Part shown: positions 44,824 through 53,537 of the stretch, one piece after another
Position numbering within the stretch: the first letter of the stretch is position 1
Layout: every line of letters begins with the position of its first letter
Assembly (NCBI GenBank): GCA_044221555.1
Contig: JBGAOY010000001.1
Coordinates: forward strand, 620,001 to 684,000
DNA length: 64,000 nt
Direction: 5' to 3'
Source: JAEUJM01 sp044221555
GTDB lineage: Bacteria > Actinomycetota > Acidimicrobiia > Acidimicrobiales > DATDAH01
The notes under the pieces: model-generated
What the model saw: only the letters and a program-made list of their open reading frames with translations
Database searches by the model: none
What the model was told of the DNA's origin: nothing
Program-made: the position numbers and the translations under genes

Positions 44824-45845
44824 AGCGGCTCCTCGCCGTGCTGGGCGCGGTGGCGATGATCGGCGCGGCGGTGTTGATCCGCGGCGCGCTCACCAGTGAC
44901 GGAGGTGGTGGTGGTGGCGGCGGCGCGGCCGACGACGGCGAGACCCACCTGATCTGCGCCACCGAGTTGGAGGCGGCCTGCACCGCCCTCGCCGACGAGG
45001 ACGACAGCATCAGCTTCGACGTGGAGGAGGCGGGCGTGACCGCCGAGCGGCTCACCGACCCGGCGTTCCGACCCTCCGAGTCCGACATCGACGGCTGGCT
45101 CACCCTCCAGCCCTGGCCGGGCCTCGTCGACCTGCGGCGCGACCTCGCCCAGGAGCCGGCCGTCCTCGGTGAGCCCTCCGACGTGCTCGCGACCTCGAAG
45201 CTGGCCATCGTCGGGCCGGCCGACCGTGTCGCACAACTCGTCGACGCGTGCGGCGGCCAGGACCGCACGGGATGGGAGTGCCTCGGCCTGCTCGCCGACG
45301 AGCCCTGGAGCAGCCACGGCGGGAGCGCCGACCAGGGCAGCATCGAGGTCGGCCACGACGACCCGACCCAGCGCGCCACGGGCCTCCTCGTGCTCGGCCA
45401 GGCCGCATCCGACTGGTTCGACACGACCGACTTCGCCAGCAACGACTTCGACGCCGACCCGGACTTCCGACCATGGCTGGAGCAGCTCGAGAACGCCGAC
45501 CCGAACCTCCCCCTGGCGGTCCAGGCCCAGGCGGTGATCGACCAGCTCGAGCAGGTCCCCATCGCATCCTGGGACGCGGTCGGGACACTCGACCCTGCCG
45601 CCCGTGCCAGCAAGCGCCGAAGCGCCGACGACCTCACCGTCCTCTACCCTTCCCCCATGATCCGGGCCGAGGTCGTCCTGGCACCGATCCGGGGCCACGA
45701 GGTGGACGTCGATGACGAGACGCTGAGCGCTGCGCTCGAGGATGCCGGCTGGGAGCCGGGCGGTCCACCGCAGGACGCGCCCCCGGCACCCTCGGCCGGC
45801 GTCTACGAGGCACTGATCCAGGAATGGGAGCAAGCCGACCGATGA
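44820..45845 (+). CDS. Secreted or anchored binding-protein-like protein
   Basis: 341 residues. A signal or anchor helix (LLAVLGAVAMIGAAVLI) is followed by a polyglycine stretch and an extracellular domain that resembles an ABC substrate-binding fold by its pattern (DVEEAGVTAERLTDPAF; DVLATSKLAIVGPADRVAQL). It has paired cysteines (LICATELEAAC) but no lipobox. It is not assigned to a precise family. It overlaps both neighbours by ATGA junctions, so it is surely cotranslated with the AAA+ ATPase and the VWA lipoprotein. Confidence 0.65.
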   Translation: MKRLLAVLGAVAMIGAAVLIRGALTSDGGGGGGGGAADDGETHLICATELEAACTALADEDDSISFDVEEAGVTAERLTDPAFRPSESDIDGWLTLQPWPGLVDLRRDLAQEPAVLGEPSDVLATSKLAIVGPADRVAQLVDACGGQDRTGWECLGLLADEPWSSHGGSADQGSIEVGHDDPTQRATGLLVLGQAASDWFDTTDFASNDFDADPDFRPWLEQLENADPNLPLAVQAQAVIDQLEQVPIASWDAVGTLDPAARASKRRSADDLTVLYPSPMIRAEVVLAPIRGHEVDVDDETLSAALEDAGWEPGGPPQDAPPAPSAGVYEALIQEWEQADR

Positions 45846-47680
45846 AGCGGTTCACTGCGATCGTCCTCTGCGCGCTGTTCGCCGCCGGCGGCGTCGCCTG
45901 CTCGAGCAGCGGCGAGGACGCCACCACCGACACGGTGTCCGAGGACGGTCTCCTGGGCGCCGACACCGGCGACTGCCTCGTGGTCGACATGGCCGTGTCG
46001 CCCGAGAAGATCGACCTCATGACCGACCTGGCCCGGGCGTTCAACGACTCCGACCAGGCCCAGCTCGGCGACAAGTGCATCTTCGTCCGACCGCAGCGCA
46101 AGTCCTCCGGAGGCAGCGAGCAGCTGCTGCGCGACGGCTGGGACGAAGACGTCGAGGGCCCGCTGCCCGTGGTGTGGTCGCCGGCGTCCAGCGCCTGGGG
46201 TGCCGTGTTGAACCAGCAGCTCACCGACCAGGGCGACGAGCCCATCGCCACCGACGGCCAGCCCTTCATGCTCACGCCGCTGGTGATCGCCATGCCCGAG
46301 CCCATGGCCGAGGCGCTGGGTTACCCCGACGAGCCCGTCGGGTGGGCCGACGTCCTGCGCCTGGCCCGCGACCCCGAGGGGTGGGCGGCGTTCGGCCACC
46401 CCGAGTGGGGCCCGTTCCTGCTCGGCAAGACCAACCCCAACTTCTCCACCAGCGGCCTGTCGGCCCTCATCGCGCAGGCCTACGCCAACACCGACAAGAC
46501 CGAGGGCCTCACCATCGAGGACCTGGACCAGCCCGAGGTCGCCCAGGCCGCCCGCGATGTCGAGTCGGCCGTGGTGCACTACGGCGACACCACGCTCACC
46601 TTCCTGAACAACCTCTACCGGGCCGACCAGCGGGGCAACTCGCTCAGCTACGCGTCGGCGATCGCGGTCGAGGAGAAGTCGGTGATCGACTACAACTCGG
46701 GCAACCCCGACGGGGTGCTCGACCCCGGCGAGGAGCCCCGCCCACCCCGGGTGCCGCTCGTGGCGATCTACCCCGAGGAGGGCACCCTCTTCTCGGACAA
46801 CCCCCTCATCGTCCTCGACGCCGAATGGGTGAGCCAGGACGAGAAGGACGCCGCCGCGTTGTTCGAGGAGTTCGTCCAGCAGCCCGAGAACCAGCAGCGG
46901 GTCCTCGAGTTCGGGTTCCGTCCCGGGAACCCCGACGTGGCCATCGCCGATCCGATCGTGGCCGACAACGGCGTCGATCCCGACCAGCCGCAGACACTGC
47001 TGGAGGTGCCCGAGCCCGAGGTGATGGTGGCCCTCCTCGACAAGTGGGACGAGCAACGCAAGGGCGCACGGGTGATGCTGCTCATGGACGTGTCCGGGTC
47101 GATGGGCGACGTCGGCGATCCCGACACCGGTGAGACGAAGCTCGACCTGGCCAAGCGAGCCGCGATCGAGGCCCTCGACGACTTCGCCGCCCAGGACGTC
47201 GTGGGGTTGCGCGTCTTCACCACCGACCTCGGCCCCAACGGCGACGCCGAGTTCGAGGACGTGGTGGCGGTGGGGCGGCGCATGACCCAGAACCGCGAGG
47301 AGCTCGCCGCTGCGATCGAGTCACTGGAACCACTCAACGGGACACCGCTGTACAGCGCCACCGAAGCGACCTACGAGAACGCCGTCGCCAACTTCGACGA
47401 GGAGCGCATCAACGCCGTGGTGCTGCTGAGCGACGGCGTGAACGACGACGGCGACACCACCGACGACGACGACCAGCTCGACTCGCTGTTGGAGAGCCTG
47501 CAGTCCGACAGCGAGGGCCAGTTGGCCCAGCCCGTCCGGGTCTTCCCCATCGCCTACGGCACCGACGCCGACCTGGCCACGCTCCGTCGCATCGCCGAAG
47601 CGTCCACCGGCGCGGTCTACGACGCCAGCGACCCGACCTCAATCACCAAGGTGTTCGCGGCCGTGGTGTCCAACTTCTAG
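45842..47680 (+). CDS. Lipoprotein with substrate-binding-like and VWA domains
   Basis: 612 residues. The signal peptide MKRFTAIVLCALFAAGGVAC ends in a plausible lipobox cysteine followed by SSSGED. Residues about 40-380 resemble an extracellular solute-binding protein (LPVVWSPASSAWGAVLNQQL; WADVLRLARDPEGWAAFGHP). The C-terminal VWA domain begins near residue 412 with MIDAS motif LLMDVSGSMGD and continues with VVLLSDGVNDDGD, so metal binding is likely intact. Proteins of this layout in actinomycetes are known near PspA or toxic-ion-resistance genes. It sits in the middle of a coupled operon with an AAA+ ATPase and PspA. Confidence 0.82.
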   Translation: MKRFTAIVLCALFAAGGVACSSSGEDATTDTVSEDGLLGADTGDCLVVDMAVSPEKIDLMTDLARAFNDSDQAQLGDKCIFVRPQRKSSGGSEQLLRDGWDEDVEGPLPVVWSPASSAWGAVLNQQLTDQGDEPIATDGQPFMLTPLVIAMPEPMAEALGYPDEPVGWADVLRLARDPEGWAAFGHPEWGPFLLGKTNPNFSTSGLSALIAQAYANTDKTEGLTIEDLDQPEVAQAARDVESAVVHYGDTTLTFLNNLYRADQRGNSLSYASAIAVEEKSVIDYNSGNPDGVLDPGEEPRPPRVPLVAIYPEEGTLFSDNPLIVLDAEWVSQDEKDAAALFEEFVQQPENQQRVLEFGFRPGNPDVAIADPIVADNGVDPDQPQTLLEVPEPEVMVALLDKWDEQRKGARVMLLMDVSGSMGDVGDPDTGETKLDLAKRAAIEALDDFAAQDVVGLRVFTTDLGPNGDAEFEDVVAVGRRMTQNREELAAAIESLEPLNGTPLYSATEATYENAVANFDEERINAVVLLSDGVNDDGDTTDDDDQLDSLLESLQSDSEGQLAQPVRVFPIAYGTDADLATLRRIAEASTGAVYDASDPTSITKVFAAVVSNF

Positions 47681-47688
47681 CGTCGCCC

Positions 47689-48528
47689 ATGGCCCGCCTG
47701 TCCTTCCGCGATCGCTTCTTCACCCCGCCGGTGGCGCGGGCGATGATGTCGCCGTCGGGGATCCTGCTTGCGGGCGCCGGCGCCTCGGTCGCCATCGTCG
47801 CCGGCCTCGGCCCCATCGGCGCGCTGGTGCTCGCCGGCGTGGCCTGGGCCGGGCGGGTGGGGTACGCGGTGCCGCGCCAGGCCGGTGACGACCGCATCGA
47901 CCCCTTCACGCTCAACGAGCCCTGGCGCCGCTTCGTGCAGTCGTCCCTGCAGTCGCAGTCCCGATTCGACCAGGCGGTCCACAACGCCGAGCGGGGCCCG
48001 CTGCGCGATCGCCTGGCCGAGATCGGCGGCCGGGTGCACGACGCGGTGCGAGAGAGCTGGCGCATCGCCCGACAGGGCCAGGTGCTCGCCGACGCGAGCA
48101 GCCAGATCGACACGGCGGGCGTGCAGCGCCAACTGGCCGAGGTGCAGGCCAACGCCGGGGCCCCCTGGGCCGCGGGCAGCTCCTTGGAGAAGACCGCCGC
48201 CGCCCTCGAGGCGCAGCTGGCATCGGCGAATCGCCTGGCCGCCGTGACCGCCGAGGCCCAGGATCGGCTGCGGCTGCTCAACGCCCGCCTCGACGAGATG
48301 GTGGCCCGGGCCATCGAGCTGTCGGTGGACGCGAGCCAGGTGGACGAGCTCGGTGGCCTGGGCTCCGACGTGGACAGCCTGGTCGACGAGATGGAGGCCC
48401 TGCGCCTGGCCATGGACGAAACCGACAGCCTGGGCGCGCCGGCACCGGCCGAGCTCCCACAACCGACCGCCACGCCCGACCCACCCTCCCCCGGCGCACC
48501 CTCCCCCGGCACACCCTCCCCCGCGTGA
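47689..48528 (+). CDS. Hypothetical membrane protein with coiled-coil tail
   Basis: 279 residues. One or two membrane helices at about 22-52 (GILLAGAGASVAIVAGLGPI) are followed by a long Ala/Gln/Leu-rich helical region, probably coiled coil (ALEAQLASANRLAAVTAEAQ). The C-terminus is Pro-rich with PSPGAPSPGTPSP repeats. No family is recognised. It follows the VWA lipoprotein by 8 bp and overlaps murJ (GTGA). A scaffold role between membrane and partners is conceivable, but this is inference. Confidence 0.7.
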   Translation: MARLSFRDRFFTPPVARAMMSPSGILLAGAGASVAIVAGLGPIGALVLAGVAWAGRVGYAVPRQAGDDRIDPFTLNEPWRRFVQSSLQSQSRFDQAVHNAERGPLRDRLAEIGGRVHDAVRESWRIARQGQVLADASSQIDTAGVQRQLAEVQANAGAPWAAGSSLEKTAAALEAQLASANRLAAVTAEAQDRLRLLNARLDEMVARAIELSVDASQVDELGGLGSDVDSLVDEMEALRLAMDETDSLGAPAPAELPQPTATPDPPSPGAPSPGTPSPA

Positions 48529-50258
48529 GCGGCGCCGCCGGAGGGACCGGAAAGGGCGGCGCCGGCGCAGCCCGCACCACCGACACCGACGACAGCGACA
48601 GCGGCAGCGGCAGCGACAGCGGCACCAACACCGACGCCAGCACCACCACGGGCAGCGCCACCGGGCGGCTGGTCCGGTCCAGCGCGGTCGTGGGTGTCGG
48701 CACCGGCCTCAGCCGGCTCAGTGGGCTGTTGCGGGTCGGCGCCCTCACCTACGCACTCGGCGCCACCACGCTCAGCGACGCCTACAACCTGGCCAACACC
48801 ACCCCGAACATCATCTACGAGCTGATCCTCGGCGGCATCCTCTCGGCCACCCTGGTGCCGATCTTCGTCGACCACCTCGAGAGCCACGACGAGGAGGGCA
48901 CGTCCACGGTGGTGACGGTGGCGCTGGTCTGTCTCGCCGTCCTCACGCTGGTGGCCCTGTTGGCGGCACCGCTCATCATCCACATCTACGCGCTGCGGCT
49001 CCCGGACGAGGCGGCGCGGGACCAGGCGGCCGTGGCGGTCCCGCTGCTGCGCCTGTTCATCCCTCAGATATTCCTCTACGGGCTCATGAGCCTCGGCACC
49101 GCGCTGCTCAACGCCCGCCGGTCCTTCTTCGCGCCCGCGTACGCCCCGATCCTCAACAACGTCGTGGTCATCGGTGTGCTGGTGGCCTTCGCCACCATCG
49201 TCGGGCGCTCACCCACGCTCGGCGAGGTGCAGGACGACACGGCCCTCCTCCTGCTGCTGGGCCTGGGTACCACTGCCGGCATCGCGGCCATGACCGTGGC
49301 GCTGTGGCCGGCCATCCGCCGGGCCGGGATCCACCTCCGGTTCCGGTTCGACCTGCGGCACCCCTCCGTGCGCCGTGTGGCCAAGCTGTCGGGCTGGACC
49401 CTGGGCTACGCGGCCTGCAACCAGATCGCCCTGTTCGTGGTGCTGGCCCTGGCCACAGGTGAAGGGGCGGGGGCGGTTTCGGCGTACACCTACGCGTTCA
49501 TCTTCTTCCAGCTGCCCCACGGCCTCCTCGCGGTGTCGATCATGACCACGTTCCTCCCGGACCTCTCGGCGTTCGCCGCCCGCGGCGACCTGGCCGGGTT
49601 CCGCGACCGGTTCGGCCTGGGCTCGCGGCTGTTGATCCTCGTGATCCTGCCCGCAGCCGTGGGGTACGTGCTGCTGGCCCGGCCGGTCATCGCCGCCCTC
49701 CTCGAGCGGGGCGCGTTCGGCGCTGCGTCGGGCGACCTGACCGCCGAGGTGCTGGCGGCGATGGCCCTCGGGCTGGTCGGGTTCTCCGTCTACCTGTTCG
49801 TGCTCCGCGGGTACTACGCCCTGAAGGACACCCGCACGCCGTTCCTCCTCAACCTGTTCGAGAACGCGGTGAACATCGTTCTGGCCTTCGCCCTCGTCGG
49901 CCGGCTGGGTGCCCAGGGGCTGGCCCTGGCCTACGCCGCCGCCTACTCCGCGGCGGGCCTGCTGGCGGTGTTCACCCTGCGTCACCGCCTCGGCGGCATC
50001 GACGGGCGCCGCACCGTCGGTGCCCTCGCCAAGATGGCCGTGGCCGCCGTGGTGATGGGGGCCGCGGTCGTGGTCGCTCGCCAGTTGGTCGGGTCGAACA
50101 CCGGGATCGGTGCCGTGGCCCGGACGATGGTCGGCGTGGTGGTGGGCATGGCCGTCTACCTCGGGGCGCTGTACGCCCTGCGCCTGCCCGAGCTGCACGA
50201 GCTGGTCGATCGCCTCCAGCAGCGGCGTGGCCGGAAGGCGGCCAGCCCCGCCCTGTAG
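48525..50258 (+). CDS. murJ: MurJ/MviN-type lipid II flippase-family protein
   Basis: 577-residue polytopic protein of the MOP superfamily that moves peptidoglycan precursor lipid II across the membrane. About 14 helices are seen, with family segments SRLSGLLRVGALTYALG, NTTPNIIYELILGGILSATL, FFAPAYAPILNNVVVIGVLV and LRGYYALKDTRTPFLLNLFE. The first 50 residues are a low-complexity Ser/Asp/Gly/Thr stretch not typical of the family. The GTG overlaps the upstream stop. Most actinomycetes carry murJ near parB/rsmG; a copy in this cluster might be an additional paralogue. Confidence 0.85.
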   Translation: MSGAAGGTGKGGAGAARTTDTDDSDSGSGSDSGTNTDASTTTGSATGRLVRSSAVVGVGTGLSRLSGLLRVGALTYALGATTLSDAYNLANTTPNIIYELILGGILSATLVPIFVDHLESHDEEGTSTVVTVALVCLAVLTLVALLAAPLIIHIYALRLPDEAARDQAAVAVPLLRLFIPQIFLYGLMSLGTALLNARRSFFAPAYAPILNNVVVIGVLVAFATIVGRSPTLGEVQDDTALLLLLGLGTTAGIAAMTVALWPAIRRAGIHLRFRFDLRHPSVRRVAKLSGWTLGYAACNQIALFVVLALATGEGAGAVSAYTYAFIFFQLPHGLLAVSIMTTFLPDLSAFAARGDLAGFRDRFGLGSRLLILVILPAAVGYVLLARPVIAALLERGAFGAASGDLTAEVLAAMALGLVGFSVYLFVLRGYYALKDTRTPFLLNLFENAVNIVLAFALVGRLGAQGLALAYAAAYSAAGLLAVFTLRHRLGGIDGRRTVGALAKMAVAAVVMGAAVVVARQLVGSNTGIGAVARTMVGVVVGMAVYLGALYALRLPELHELVDRLQQRRGRKAASPAL

Positions 50259-50268
50259 GCTCCCCCGC

Positions 50269-51084
50269 ATGGGAAAGCTCATCCAACGGTGGTGGAAGTA
50301 CTGGACGGCCAAGCTCACGGGCAGCTTCAACGAGCGAGCCGACCCGAAGGTCCAGCTCGAGCAGGCCATCACCGAGGCGCAGGATCAGCACCGCCGGCTC
50401 AAGGAGCAGGCCGCCAACGTCATCGCCAACCAGAAGCAGACCGAGATGCGGCTGAACCGCACCCTCGAGGAGCTCGAGAAGGTGACGGGCAACGCCCGTC
50501 AGGCCGTCATGATGGCCGACGAGGCGTCCAAGAAGGGCGACGCCGACAAGGCGGCCGAGTACACCCGCGCCGCCGAGGCCATCGCCAACCGCCTGATCGC
50601 GCTCGAGAGCGAGGTCGAGAACCTGAAGGCGCTGTCGCTGCAGAGCGCGCAGGCGTCCGACCAGGCCAAGGCCGCGGTGGCCCAGAACTCGGCCCAGCTG
50701 CAGAAGAAGCTGGCCGAGCGCCAGAAGCTGATGGGCCAGCTCGACCAGGCCAAGATGCAGGAGCAGGTCAACAAGGCCATGGCCTCGCTGAGCGAGACCG
50801 TGGGCGAGGACGTGCCCACCTTCGACGAGGTTCGCGACAAGATCGAGGCGCGCTACGCCAAGGCCAAGGGCATGTCCGAGCTCCAGGACCAGTCGGTCGA
50901 GAGTCGCATGCTCGAGATCGAGCAGGCCACGATGAACACCGAGGCCACCGCCCGCCTGTCGGAGATCCGCTCACAGCTGGGACTCGAGGCCCCCGCCGAG
51001 CCCGCCAAGCTCGAGACACCGGCCGAGCCCGCGGCCGCGGCCGCCGAGCCGGCTGCGGCCGAATCGCCCGAGCCCTCCGCCTGA
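50269..51084 (+). CDS. pspA: PspA/IM30-family membrane stress protein
   Basis: 271 residues. The N-terminal amphipathic helix MGKLIQRWWKYWTAKLTG is followed by the long coiled-coil core of PspA proteins (DPKVQLEQAITEAQDQHRRL; QLQKKLAERQKLMGQLDQAK). The Ala/Glu/Pro-rich C-terminal tail is variable. PspA proteins form ESCRT-III-like assemblies that stabilise damaged membranes. It is the last gene of the plus-strand series, 10 bp after murJ, and is followed by a strong hairpin. Confidence 0.9.
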   Translation: MGKLIQRWWKYWTAKLTGSFNERADPKVQLEQAITEAQDQHRRLKEQAANVIANQKQTEMRLNRTLEELEKVTGNARQAVMMADEASKKGDADKAAEYTRAAEAIANRLIALESEVENLKALSLQSAQASDQAKAAVAQNSAQLQKKLAERQKLMGQLDQAKMQEQVNKAMASLSETVGEDVPTFDEVRDKIEARYAKAKGMSELQDQSVESRMLEIEQATMNTEATARLSEIRSQLGLEAPAEPAKLETPAEPAAAAAEPAAAESPEPSA

Positions 51085-51096
51085 CGCCGCTGTCGC

Positions 51097-51131
51097 CGAG
51101 GCGGTAGCGCGCGGATCGCGCTATCGCCTCG
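51097..51131. terminator. 15-bp stem hairpin, likely bidirectional terminator
   Basis: CGAGGCGGTAGCGCG pairs with CGCGCTATCGCCTCG (one G-T pair) around a 5-nt loop. It lies between the ends of the convergent pspA and proB genes. It is a strong candidate for ending both transcripts. Confidence 0.75.
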
Positions 51132-51143
51132 AGAACGCGGGGG

Positions 51144-52202
51144 TCACGGCAGCACCACGAGGTCGTCGCGGTGGATGACCAGTTGGTCGCGGGCGCCGGC
51201 ATCGATCTCGGCGCTGGGTAGGCGCACGAGCCCTTTGGCGAACACCTGGCCCGAGGGGTCGCGCACCTCGACCGCGTCGTTCACCGAGAACGAGCCCGAC
51301 ACCGACACCACGCCGGCGGCCAGCAGTGAGCGGTTGGCCTCCACGAGGGCACGCCGGGCCCCGTCATCGACCGTGAGGGTGCCGTCGGAGCCGACGGCGA
51401 AGGCGATCCACAGCTTGCGGGCGGGCAGCCGTCGCTCCTGGGGCAGCACCGTGGTCCCCACCCCGGCGACACCGGAGACGGCGTCGGCCAGCACGCCGTC
51501 GCGGTGGGCGGCGGCCACGACGGCCCGCACGCCCGACCAGGCGGCGATCTTGGCCGCGCGCAGCTTCGACGCCATGCCGCCACTGCCCCGGACCGACCCG
51601 GTGCCGCCGGCCCGGCGCTCCAGATCGTGGTCGACCTCGACGATCTCCTCGATGAGCGAGGCGGTGTCGTCCAACCGGGGATCGGCGGTCAGCACGCCTT
51701 CGGTGTCGGTGAGCAGGACCAGCACATCGGCACCCCACAGGTGGGCCACCAGGGCGGCGAGGCGGTCGTTGTCACCGAAGCGGATCTCGTCGTCGGCGAT
51801 GGCGTCGTTCTCGTTGATGACCGGCACCACGCCGAGATCGATCAGCCGGTCGAGGGTGGCCCGGGCGTGCAGGTACTGCTGGCGCACGATGAAGTCGAGC
51901 GGGGCCAGGAGCAGTTGACCGGCAACCAGGTCACGACGAGCGAAGGCCTCGTCGTACACCCGCATCAGCCGGCTCTGGCCGATGGCCGACGCCGCCTGCA
52001 GCGTCACCGCGTCACGCGGCCGCTGAGCGAAGTGCAGGCTGGGCAGGCCCGCGGCGATGGCGCCCGACGTGACGACGATCACCTGATGGCCGTCACCACG
52101 CAGGTCGGTGACCTCGTCGCAGAACTTGGCGATCGCTCCCTCGTCGATGACACCGTGCTCGTCGGTGATCGACGACGTGCCGATCTTGGCCACGACCTTC
52201 AT
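51144..52202 (-). CDS. proB: Glutamate 5-kinase
   Basis: 352-residue first enzyme of proline synthesis. The amino-acid kinase domain has VAKIGTSSITDEHG, VTSGAIAAGL, VINENDAIADDEIRFGDND and GTGSVRGSGGMASKLRAA. A C-terminal PUA domain (about 270-352) follows, as in the long ProB form. ATG start at 52202, 27 bp after obgE. Obg-ProB adjacency is common; proA is separated here. Confidence 0.95.
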   Translation of the reverse strand: MKVVAKIGTSSITDEHGVIDEGAIAKFCDEVTDLRGDGHQVIVVTSGAIAAGLPSLHFAQRPRDAVTLQAASAIGQSRLMRVYDEAFARRDLVAGQLLLAPLDFIVRQQYLHARATLDRLIDLGVVPVINENDAIADDEIRFGDNDRLAALVAHLWGADVLVLLTDTEGVLTADPRLDDTASLIEEIVEVDHDLERRAGGTGSVRGSGGMASKLRAAKIAAWSGVRAVVAAAHRDGVLADAVSGVAGVGTTVLPQERRLPARKLWIAFAVGSDGTLTVDDGARRALVEANRSLLAAGVVSVSGSFSVNDAVEVRDPSGQVFAKGLVRLPSAEIDAGARDQLVIHRDDLVVLP

Positions 52203-52229
52203 GGGCCCAGTCTCACCGTCGGCCGGCGC

Positions 52230-53498
52230 TCAACCGAAAACGTCGGGCTCGTAGTCGAACGACATCGAGCCGATCCGCACCGTGTCACCCTCCTGCACAC
52301 CGGCCCGGACCAGCGCCCGGTCGACCCCGATCTTCTTCAGGCGGTACTGGGCGTACTCGAGCGCGTCGGCGTTGGTCATGTCGGACAGCGCCACCGCCCG
52401 CTCGGCCTGGCGGCCGATGACCCGCCACCCGGCATCGTCCTCGCGCTCGATTCGCACCCCTTCCTGCTCGGGGCGGTGCACCACGAAGGCGTGATCGCGC
52501 ACCATGTCCTCGACCGAGCGGGCCTGGGTGACCAGCTCGGCCATGCGGCCGACCAGCTGGGGCAGGCCGAGGCCGGTCACCCCCGACACCCGCAGGCCGT
52601 CGAACGAGGCAGTGTCGGGCCCGTCGCCCGTGCCCTCGAGGTCGGCGCGCGAACCGATCAGCAGCCGCGGTCGTTCGAGCAGCTCCGCGCGGTAGTCGCC
52701 CAACTCGCGGAGCAGCACCTCGGCCTGGTCGCTGGGCGGCAGCTCCGCCATCGGTGACAGGTCGAGCAGGACCACCAGTGCGCGGGCCCGTTCGACGTGG
52801 CGCAGGAACTGATGACCGAGCCCCTTGCCCTCGCTGGCACCCTCGATCAGCCCCGGGATGTCGGCCACCACGAACTCGACGTCGTCGTCGGTGCGCACCA
52901 CGCCCAGGTTCGGCTCGAGGGTGGTGAAGGGGTAGTCGGCGATCTTCGGCTTGGCCGCTGAGATGCGTGAGATCAGCGTGCTCTTGCCCACGTTGGGGAA
53001 CCCCACGAGGGCGACGTCGGCCATCAGCCGCAGCTCGAGCCGCAGCCAGCGCTCCTCGCCCTCCTCGCCCTGCTCGGCGAACGACGGGGCGCGTCGCCGG
53101 TTCGACAGGAAGCGGGCGTTGCCCCGGCCGCCCTGGCCGCCCTGGGCCGCCAGCCACCGGTCGCCCGTGGCCACCAGGTCGGCCAGGAGCACGCCGTCCT
53201 GGCTGTAGACGGTGGTGCCCTCCGGCACCGGCACGACCAGGTCGTCGCCGCCGGCGCCGTGCTTGCGCTTGCCCTGCCCGTGCACGCCGCTGGTGGCCCG
53301 CCGGTGCGGGTGATCACGGAAGGCCAACAGCGACGCCACGTTGTTGTCGGCGCGCAGCCAGACGTCGCCGCCCTTCCCCCCGTCACCGCCGTCGGGGCCA
53401 CCCTTGGCCACGTGGGCCTCGCGGCGGAACGACACGCAGCCGGCACCGCCATCCCCGGCGCGCACGTTCAGCCCGCATTCGTCAACGAAACCCGACAC
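52230..53498 (-). CDS. obgE: GTPase Obg/CgtA
   Basis: 422-residue ribosome-associated GTPase needed for 50S assembly and stress control. The Gly-rich Obg fold is at the N-terminus (FVDECGLNVRAGDGGAGCVS; GGPDGGDGGKGGDVWLRAD). The G domain has VALVGFPNVGKSTLISRIS, VADIPGLIEGASEGKGLG. A C-terminal OCT domain (VERVERE-like, DDAGWRVIGRQAERAVA) is present, the full actinobacterial type. GTG start at 53498. rplU and rpmA, usually directly upstream, are 4.8 kb away behind Tad genes and dgt. Confidence 0.95.
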   Translation of the reverse strand: MSGFVDECGLNVRAGDGGAGCVSFRREAHVAKGGPDGGDGGKGGDVWLRADNNVASLLAFRDHPHRRATSGVHGQGKRKHGAGGDDLVVPVPEGTTVYSQDGVLLADLVATGDRWLAAQGGQGGRGNARFLSNRRRAPSFAEQGEEGEERWLRLELRLMADVALVGFPNVGKSTLISRISAAKPKIADYPFTTLEPNLGVVRTDDDVEFVVADIPGLIEGASEGKGLGHQFLRHVERARALVVLLDLSPMAELPPSDQAEVLLRELGDYRAELLERPRLLIGSRADLEGTGDGPDTASFDGLRVSGVTGLGLPQLVGRMAELVTQARSVEDMVRDHAFVVHRPEQEGVRIEREDDAGWRVIGRQAERAVALSDMTNADALEYAQYRLKKIGVDRALVRAGVQEGDTVRIGSMSFDYEPDVFG

Positions 53499-53537
53499 CT
53501 GCTCAGGATAGGGAGGCCGGCGCCACTCCCCCGGCGT

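Noticed and set aside
50269..51084. Phage-shock operon with pspB/pspC
   Set aside because: Only PspA is present; no PspB or PspC homologues are adjacent.
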